From Chloroflexota bacterium (lineage in GTDB: Bacteria > Chloroflexota > Anaerolineae > Promineifilales > Promineifilaceae): a DNA stretch of 11,127 nt. Shown in pieces: positions 6,643 to 11,127 of the stretch. Each line of letters starts with the position of its first letter. Position 1 is the stretch's first letter. The notes beneath the pieces are model-generated. The model saw only the letters and a program-made list of their open reading frames with translations. It ran no database searches and was not told the DNA's origin. The stretch covers positions 1 through 11,127 of the forward strand of contig JAAEOP010001035.1 of NCBI GenBank assembly GCA_024223125.1, read 5' to 3'. A program made the position numbers and the translations under genes.

Positions 6643-7569
6643 ATGCCAGCTGGTAAGCCCATATTAGTAACGGGATCGCATCGTTCCGGCAGCACATGGA
6701 CCGGGCGCATGATAGCCGCGTCTAGCAAGGTGGTTTACTTGCAGGAGCCATTCAACAGCCATTATTTCGATCCCGGTATCTGTTCATATTATTTTGATGA
6801 GCCTTTCCAATACATTACAGAAGAAAACAGCGTCCAATTTTATGACTGCCTTAAGCGAACGGCCGGGTTAAAATATAATTTATTAGCCGGATTACAACAC
6901 GCTCGCAGTGGGCCGCAATATGCGCAAGTCTTCAACAACATGCTCGCTTTTAAAATAGGGCGTTTGCAAGGGAAACGGCCGTTGTTCAAAGATCCCTTTG
7001 CCGTGTTTTCCAGCCCGTGGCTGGCCGAGCAGTTTGGTATGGATGTGGTAATGGTGATCCGGCATCCGGCCGCATTCGTTAGCAGCGTCAAACGGATGCA
7101 GTGGGAATCCCCCGTCTGGATAATGTACCAACGGGAGGATCTCATGCGGGATTACTTTGAACCGCTGCGAGAAGAAATGAAAGCATTTTTGAGCGCGCCC
7201 AAATCCATTGTGGAACAGGCTGCCTATTTCTGGAAGTTGATTTACTTTTCTGTGTACCAGAACCAGCAAAAATATCCGGATTGGTATTTTGTGCGGCACG
7301 AAGACCTCTCTCTAGCCCCGGAAAAGGAATTCCGCAGCATATTTGAACGCCTTTCGTTACCGTTTGATGCGGCCGTGGAAAAAACCGTTCTGGAATACAC
7401 CAATCTAAACAACCCGGACGAAGCCCCTGAACAACAAACCGTCTACCGCTTAAACAGCGCCGAGAACATCCGTAACTGGCAGCACAGATTGACAGCAGAA
7501 GAAGTAGCGCAAATTAGGCATTTTACGACAGGTGTATGGGAATATTTCTACACAGGCGCCGATTGGTAA
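6643..7569 (+). CDS. PAPS-dependent sulfotransferase family protein
   Basis: Predicted to move sulfate from 3'-phosphoadenylyl sulfate (PAPS) to a hydroxyl or amine, here perhaps on a polysaccharide, lipid or glycan. The 5'-phosphosulfate loop is clear near the N terminus: LVTGSHRSGSTWTGRMIAA (8-26). The 3'-phosphate site is MDVVMVIRHPAAFVSSVKRM (133-152), with Arg140 and Ser147/148 as expected. Further family hallmarks are KDP at 116-118 and the later WYFVRHEDL, the usual strand before the C-terminal helices. Length 308 is normal for a single-domain cytosolic member; no signal peptide or membrane segment is seen. AAGAGGT (6624-6630) lies 12 nt before the ATG, a long but possible ribosome-site spacing. 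It faces the GT4 gene, with stops 9 nt apart. The acceptor is unknown; the glycosyltransferase neighbours favour a glycan. Confidence 0.9.
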   Translation: MPAGKPILVTGSHRSGSTWTGRMIAASSKVVYLQEPFNSHYFDPGICSYYFDEPFQYITEENSVQFYDCLKRTAGLKYNLLAGLQHARSGPQYAQVFNNMLAFKIGRLQGKRPLFKDPFAVFSSPWLAEQFGMDVVMVIRHPAAFVSSVKRMQWESPVWIMYQREDLMRDYFEPLREEMKAFLSAPKSIVEQAAYFWKLIYFSVYQNQQKYPDWYFVRHEDLSLAPEKEFRSIFERLSLPFDAAVEKTVLEYTNLNNPDEAPEQQTVYRLNSAENIRNWQHRLTAEEVAQIRHFTTGVWEYFYTGADW

Positions 7570-7578
7570 AGCCAGAGC

Positions 7579-8814
7579 TTATTTATTTATCTGCGTTTCA
7601 TACACGACTCTGAATTTGGCAGCCACAATGTTCCAGGTATAGTTTTGGGCTGTTTTCTCGTAACCGGTTTCCCCAAGCTGCACAGCCCATTCCGGCTTCT
7701 CAATCAACGAACGAATCGCTTGAACCAAATCATCCACGCTGTGATGTTCAATCAGCAGCCCATCCACATTTTCCTGGATAACGGTAGGAATCGCGCCAAT
7801 TCGGCTGCCAATCACCGGTTTTTTGGCCGCCCATGCTTCTAAAAACGTAATGCCAAAAGATTCGTGCCCGGACGGGAAAACCAGCATGTCACAGGCGGTA
7901 AACAAATCCGGTTTTTCTGCTTCCGGGAAATCGTTGATGATCGCCACTTGTGATTTTTTATCGGAGGGTAGGGCGTCATACCATTGGTTGATGGTTGCCG
8001 AGTAAGTGGTTGTGCCCCCGGCAATGAGAACGCACACACCGGGGAAAGTTTGCCAAACGTAGGGCATGGCCTGGATGAGCAAATCGATGCCCTTGTGAGG
8101 AACCTGTTGTCCGATGAAAGCTACCACCGGCGCATCTCCCCACCCGTTTTCATCCCGGATACGGTTGGGGTTTGCCGAGGTAAACAATTCAATGTCCACA
8201 CCCACGCCAATAACCGTTATTTTTCCCGGCGCGATGCCCTTTTCGTTCACCAGATAATCCCGCTCAAAAGTAGTGTTGGCAATATAAGCATCGGCTTGTT
8301 TGATGGCTTTGTAAATCATGGGACGGTTGAAGCCAAAATCATCGGCCGTGTGGATGCCACCGTGGAGAATGACAGGCGTGGGCACTTTTTTGCCAGCCTG
8401 TACCATGTAATTCATGTGCAGCAGCGGGAAGGAGGAACCGGAGATGACGTCGGCTTGCGTACTGGCTATCTCACGGACAATGCCGGGGATGATGGGGCCA
8501 TTGTAATAGGCTCTGGCCCAATCGTTGCCGGGCAAGCCGAGTTTGTAGCTTGTACCGGCGATCAACCGCCTTAATTCGTTGAATTTATTGAAGACCGGGA
8601 AGCGGCGCACGGTGACACCATTAATTGTTTCAGAGCCAACGGGTAGTTCCGGCTGATCGCTGCGCCAGAACAGTTCACAATTGTAGGCGTTGGTTGTAAA
8701 AACTGTGACCTCGTCCCCATGATTTTCAACCAGCTTTTCTGACACCTTTTGGATGAGCCTTTCTGTGCCGCCAATGGCTGGAGTGTACCCTTGTACAATA
8801 TGCAGAATATTCAT
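7579..8814 (-). CDS. GT4 family glycosyltransferase
   Basis: A retaining GT-B enzyme of the large GT4 family, cytosolic or membrane-peripheral, adding a sugar from a nucleotide-sugar donor; 411 residues. The N-terminal acceptor half begins MNILHIVQGYTPAIGGTERL (1-20), whose Gly-Gly loop is typical, and holds ILHGGIHTADDFGF (149-162). The donor half begins at about 228 with PVVAFIGQQVPHKGIDLLIQ (229-248), where Lys241 should bind the donor phosphate. The signature E-x7-E appears in SGHESFGITFLEAWAAKKPV (Glu318, Glu326). The donor and acceptor cannot be told from sequence. A weak AAGG lies about 11 nt before the ATG. It follows the membrane-protein gene on the same strand by 94 nt, so the two are probably co-transcribed, and it converges on the sulfotransferase with only 9 nt between stops. 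Confidence 0.93.
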   Translation of the reverse strand: MNILHIVQGYTPAIGGTERLIQKVSEKLVENHGDEVTVFTTNAYNCELFWRSDQPELPVGSETINGVTVRRFPVFNKFNELRRLIAGTSYKLGLPGNDWARAYYNGPIIPGIVREIASTQADVISGSSFPLLHMNYMVQAGKKVPTPVILHGGIHTADDFGFNRPMIYKAIKQADAYIANTTFERDYLVNEKGIAPGKITVIGVGVDIELFTSANPNRIRDENGWGDAPVVAFIGQQVPHKGIDLLIQAMPYVWQTFPGVCVLIAGGTTTYSATINQWYDALPSDKKSQVAIINDFPEAEKPDLFTACDMLVFPSGHESFGITFLEAWAAKKPVIGSRIGAIPTVIQENVDGLLIEHHSVDDLVQAIRSLIEKPEWAVQLGETGYEKTAQNYTWNIVAAKFRVVYETQINK

Positions 8815-8908
8815 TTTAGAGTGAACCTTGCAAAGATCTATATAAACAATAAATCATCGCTACAGTTAGAGCATTGCCCGGAACCGCATCTTCGGTTTGC
8901 TATCGATA

Positions 8909-10648
8909 TTACTCAGGCTCTTTTACCCGGTAGATATAAACAGTTTGACCAGGATGTCCACGTAATATTTGTATATAGTCTAAATTTAACAGTTCATTAA
9001 TTGCTGGTTCGACTTCGTTCTTAAATTGGGTTTCATTTTTAACTGTATACAGCAAGTAGGAAACGCCAATATTCTGCAAAATGTTTACTGTTTCCTGGTT
9101 GGGGAATTTTGAATACACAAATGCGTTTTGATGATATTGTTGTGATAATGCAGTTGCATAACCAGAGGCTATGGGCTGGCCGTGAAGCATCCGGCTATAT
9201 AAAAGGCTCCCATTTTGTCTGACAGATAGTGGCAATTCTAAAACGGCCGTTGACTCAGGTTGCTGTTCAAGCCAAACGTCTACTTCACGAACCATTTCAT
9301 TTGCAGACACATAACCAAACGGATGGCCGAAGCTTTCCAGGATAACAAGGAAAAGGAGAATCAGGACAACGGGTAGACCCCAACGCGGCCGTTTTTGGAA
9401 ATGAGATGCTGCAAAACCCGCCAGAGTTGCAACAGCAAACGAAGTGACAAGCCCAAAACGTGCCCATACTCTGATCACATTAAACATAGGCGCATAAAGA
9501 AAAAGTAAAATTCCTGGTAACGGGATTCTGGGGTTTTCCAGGCCGGAAATGGAAATTGGAAGGGTGACAAATTGAGCGTTCCATTGCAGGTACGGTCCCA
9601 TGCCGATGAGCAACGTAACCAATACCAGGAGAAAATAAAATGTTGAGCGACTATGAATTTTCTTTAAAACAGCAATTCCTGCAAGAACAATAGCGGTTAA
9701 GCCTAAAAAGACAAAGGTTTTTTCTCCTTGATCTGGGAAGAATTGTTTGAACCAGTTTCCCCATAGTGGATGATACCTGTTTGGTATGAACAACCGGTCC
9801 GGACTGATTCCTCGAGAAGCCGTGTACTCAAGGCTGTATCCGGGAACATCCATTTGGTTTCTGGCAGCAAATGCCATCAGAGCAAAAGGGGCTACCAGTA
9901 CCGCAGCGACGCCAAATGTCAGTAATCCCTCAAAAATCCGTTGTTTTACAGAAGATAGATTCGTGCGTGATTGCCAAATCTCTATGATGAAATATAGGGC
10001 GATTGGTACGGCGATGATGTAGACAAAGTAAAAATAACTAAGCACAGAGCCGGCATAACAAGCGCTGGCAGCCGCAAACCATCTCCAGCGATGATTTTGG
10101 CTGGTACGCCCCCTTTCAAGGCACAAGAAGACCCATGGAATCCATGCAGACCCCATGGCTGTATTAAAATGCCCACCAATCCTTAATAAACGGGACATGG
10201 TGAAGGCGAAGACAATACCTGCAATGAGTCCGGCGAATCTTTTTTGTGTTAAATGAACAATCAACAAATAGCTGCCCAAGGCTGCAAAGAGGAAGCTTAA
10301 GAACATGGCGATGTTAAAGGCGCCAACTGGGCCAAAGATGATTGTTAATGGTATGGTGGGAATCATCAATGTTGGTGAATGCGACCCAGTGATGACATTC
10401 CATCCTTCGGGGTAAAACATTAAAGGATCAAAAAATGGAGAGGTGTGTTGGTCTATGAGGGTATGCTTAAACCACCAAAACTGCTCGACCTCTTCCCATC
10501 CGTCGCCAACAAAACTTCCCAGCATACCCTCGTTGAAATGTATCGCCAACGGCCATGTGAGCAGAATATAAACGAAAGTGAATGTGATGATAGCGGCTAA
10601 ATGATTATTGAAATAGACGTGTGATTTTTTCTTGGTGAATGAAAACAT
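8909..10648 (-). CDS. GT-C-like multi-pass membrane glycosyltransferase (putative)
   Basis: 579 residues with about ten to twelve hydrophobic segments, the first at 17-36 and others near 95-133, 137-152, 192-222, 241-261, 311-328, 336-351, 377-415 and 425-440, followed by an outside soluble domain (about 441-579). The first extracytoplasmic loop after TM1 holds GSFVGDGWEEVEQFWWFKHT (44-63). An Asp here (Asp49), followed by acidic residues, is the usual mark of GT-C enzymes of the PMT/ArnT type, which use polyprenyl-phosphate sugars. Related membrane proteins of unknown activity share this plan, so the enzyme call is an inference. HFNTAMGSAWIPW (160-172) also looks family-typical. No Shine-Dalgarno precedes the ATG at 10648. 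It is the upstream member of a minus-strand pair with the GT4 gene. It holds one exact ACGGCCGT and is AT-richer than the left genes. Confidence 0.75.
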   Translation of the reverse strand: MFSFTKKKSHVYFNNHLAAIITFTFVYILLTWPLAIHFNEGMLGSFVGDGWEEVEQFWWFKHTLIDQHTSPFFDPLMFYPEGWNVITGSHSPTLMIPTIPLTIIFGPVGAFNIAMFLSFLFAALGSYLLIVHLTQKRFAGLIAGIVFAFTMSRLLRIGGHFNTAMGSAWIPWVFLCLERGRTSQNHRWRWFAAASACYAGSVLSYFYFVYIIAVPIALYFIIEIWQSRTNLSSVKQRIFEGLLTFGVAAVLVAPFALMAFAARNQMDVPGYSLEYTASRGISPDRLFIPNRYHPLWGNWFKQFFPDQGEKTFVFLGLTAIVLAGIAVLKKIHSRSTFYFLLVLVTLLIGMGPYLQWNAQFVTLPISISGLENPRIPLPGILLFLYAPMFNVIRVWARFGLVTSFAVATLAGFAASHFQKRPRWGLPVVLILLFLVILESFGHPFGYVSANEMVREVDVWLEQQPESTAVLELPLSVRQNGSLLYSRMLHGQPIASGYATALSQQYHQNAFVYSKFPNQETVNILQNIGVSYLLYTVKNETQFKNEVEPAINELLNLDYIQILRGHPGQTVYIYRVKEPE

Positions 10649-10856
10649 GGTTTGGCATCAAAAATGAATTAAGGTTTTTGAGCATACATATACGTTGTTG
10701 ATCCCATGATGTGGGCGCTTGGATTTTTATTGTAAAATCTTAAATTTGGACTTTTGACAAAGAATTTGACATAAAGATGTAAGTATCAATTAAAACCATA
10801 ACAAACTTTGCAAAATGAATGAAACTGCTCCATTACTGGTGCATGACAATCAAGAA
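10649..10856. other. AT-rich gap, divergent promoter region and likely IS left end
   Basis: Two TTGACA hexamers (10754-10759 and 10766-10771) point toward the transposase but lack a good -10 at 17 nt. The short inverted repeat GTGCAT (10839-10844) and ATGCAC (10857-10862), with a 12-nt loop, overlaps the transposase start. The left terminal repeat of the insertion sequence should lie in this gap, but it cannot be defined without the right end. CCCA-tgatg-TGGG (10703-10715) is a weak hairpin without a T-run. Confidence 0.4.
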
Positions 10857-11127
10857 ATGCACAACCAAATTAGAGTAGTTCCGACAACAACTTTACCAGA
10901 ACTTTAACAATCGAGCCGATACTTTGATGGAACTGGTGGATGCAATATACAGCAATCTCCAAGCCCGTTCCGTTGTTGAATACAGCCTCACACCCTGTTT
11001 TCGACGTAGTTACTCGACCATCTTCAAAGCAATCAACGAAATGGAAAGGGATGATTTGATGACAGCACACCTGCTGGCACCTTATCTACCGCGGCCAAAG
11101 CAACGGCCGTTTTGGTTGTTGGGAACA
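10857..11127 (+). CDS. IS4-like DDE transposase, N-terminal part, apparently frameshifted; 3' end beyond window
   Basis: Two overlapping frames together give a transposase N terminus. The first, from ATG at 10857, reads MHNQIRVVPTTTLPEL and stops at TAA 10905-10907. The second is open from 10879 to the window end and reads LYQNFNNRADTLMELVDAI, then QARSVVEYSLTPCFRRSYST and, near the edge, PRPKQRPFWLLGT. The last segments match what I recall of IS4-like transposases common in Chloroflexota and cyanobacteria, in which RPFWL-G-D-T-P is followed by the catalytic domain, here outside the window. The second frame alone has no start before TTG 10924 and ATG 10927. The break may be an 11-bp deletion between tandem CTTTACCAGAA copies, or +1 frameshifting at CTT-TAA-C. 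The ACGGCCGT at 11103 lies inside it. It marks the right end as an insertion-sequence region. Confidence 0.75.

Larger units (their letters stand above)
1..11110. repeat. Dispersed palindromic octamer ACGGCCGT (HIP1-like)
   Basis: Exact copies start at 1, 254, 1077, 2069, 2131, 2549, 2725, 3554, 3603, 4080, 4349, 6975, 9243 and 11103. Six are the decamer AACGGCCGTT (3553, 3602, 4079, 6974, 9242, 11102). The core CGGCCG occurs about 32 times by my hand count, against roughly 3 expected. Copies lie in genes on both strands, in several reading frames, and twice in one intergenic gap, so protein coding does not explain them. The pattern recalls the cyanobacterial HIP1 octamer GCGATCGC. Confidence 0.9.

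Noticed and set aside
7984..8574. 196-residue plus-strand ORF opposite the GT4 gene
   Set aside because: Antisense shadow; the minus strand carries clear GT4 motifs throughout this stretch.
10870..11070. 66-residue minus-strand ORF at the right edge
   Set aside because: Opposite the transposase reading frame, which is supported by motifs such as PRPKQRPFWLLG.

Overview
The window most resembles a mid-GC bacterium of the phylum Chloroflexota (Anaerolineae-like). This is an inference from gene style, not a marker-gene result. The grounds are a Uma2-family protein, an IS4-like transposase of the type I associate with Chloroflexota and cyanobacteria, an exported protein with an 'IFLPVIMNN'-type segment, several genes without an obvious Shine-Dalgarno, and extreme over-representation of the palindrome ACGGCCGT. 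I count 14 exact copies in 11.1 kb by hand, against about 0.2 expected at random.

Layout, left to right. (1) The 3' part of a monofunctional aspartate kinase, cut by the left edge. (2) A short spacer holding a 95-bp MITE-like inverted repeat flanked by an imperfect 8-bp direct repeat, directly upstream of a Uma2 gene. (3) A lone Fe(III)-type substrate-binding lipoprotein with a regulatory-looking leader (18-bp direct repeats, a promoter-like pair and a 16-bp dyad), followed by a perfect REP-like hairpin. (4) From 3.4 to 10.7 kb, a cell-surface glycan region: a GT2 glycosyltransferase, a large exported beta-rich protein built as a tandem duplication (both minus strand, separated by a strong terminator), a plus-strand sulfotransferase, then a minus-strand pair made of a GT4 glycosyltransferase and a GT-C-like multi-pass membrane protein. 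(5) At the right edge, the start of an IS4-like transposase that appears frameshifted near its N terminus.

Taken together, the 3.4-10.7 kb block could contribute to a sulfated surface polysaccharide or glycoconjugate. The GT-C-like protein would act at the membrane, GT2 and GT4 in the cytosol, the sulfotransferase would add sulfate from PAPS, and the exported two-copy protein would bind or present glycan outside. The genes are not one operon, so this link rests on proximity and enzyme class only. The left 4.4 kb holds 11 of the 14 ACGGCCGT copies, while the 4.46-10.65 kb stretch holds two, which hints that the glycan block is more recently acquired.

No tRNA, rRNA, CRISPR array or complete defence system was seen. 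No gap without a gene exceeds 300 bases; the longest is 6359-6642.
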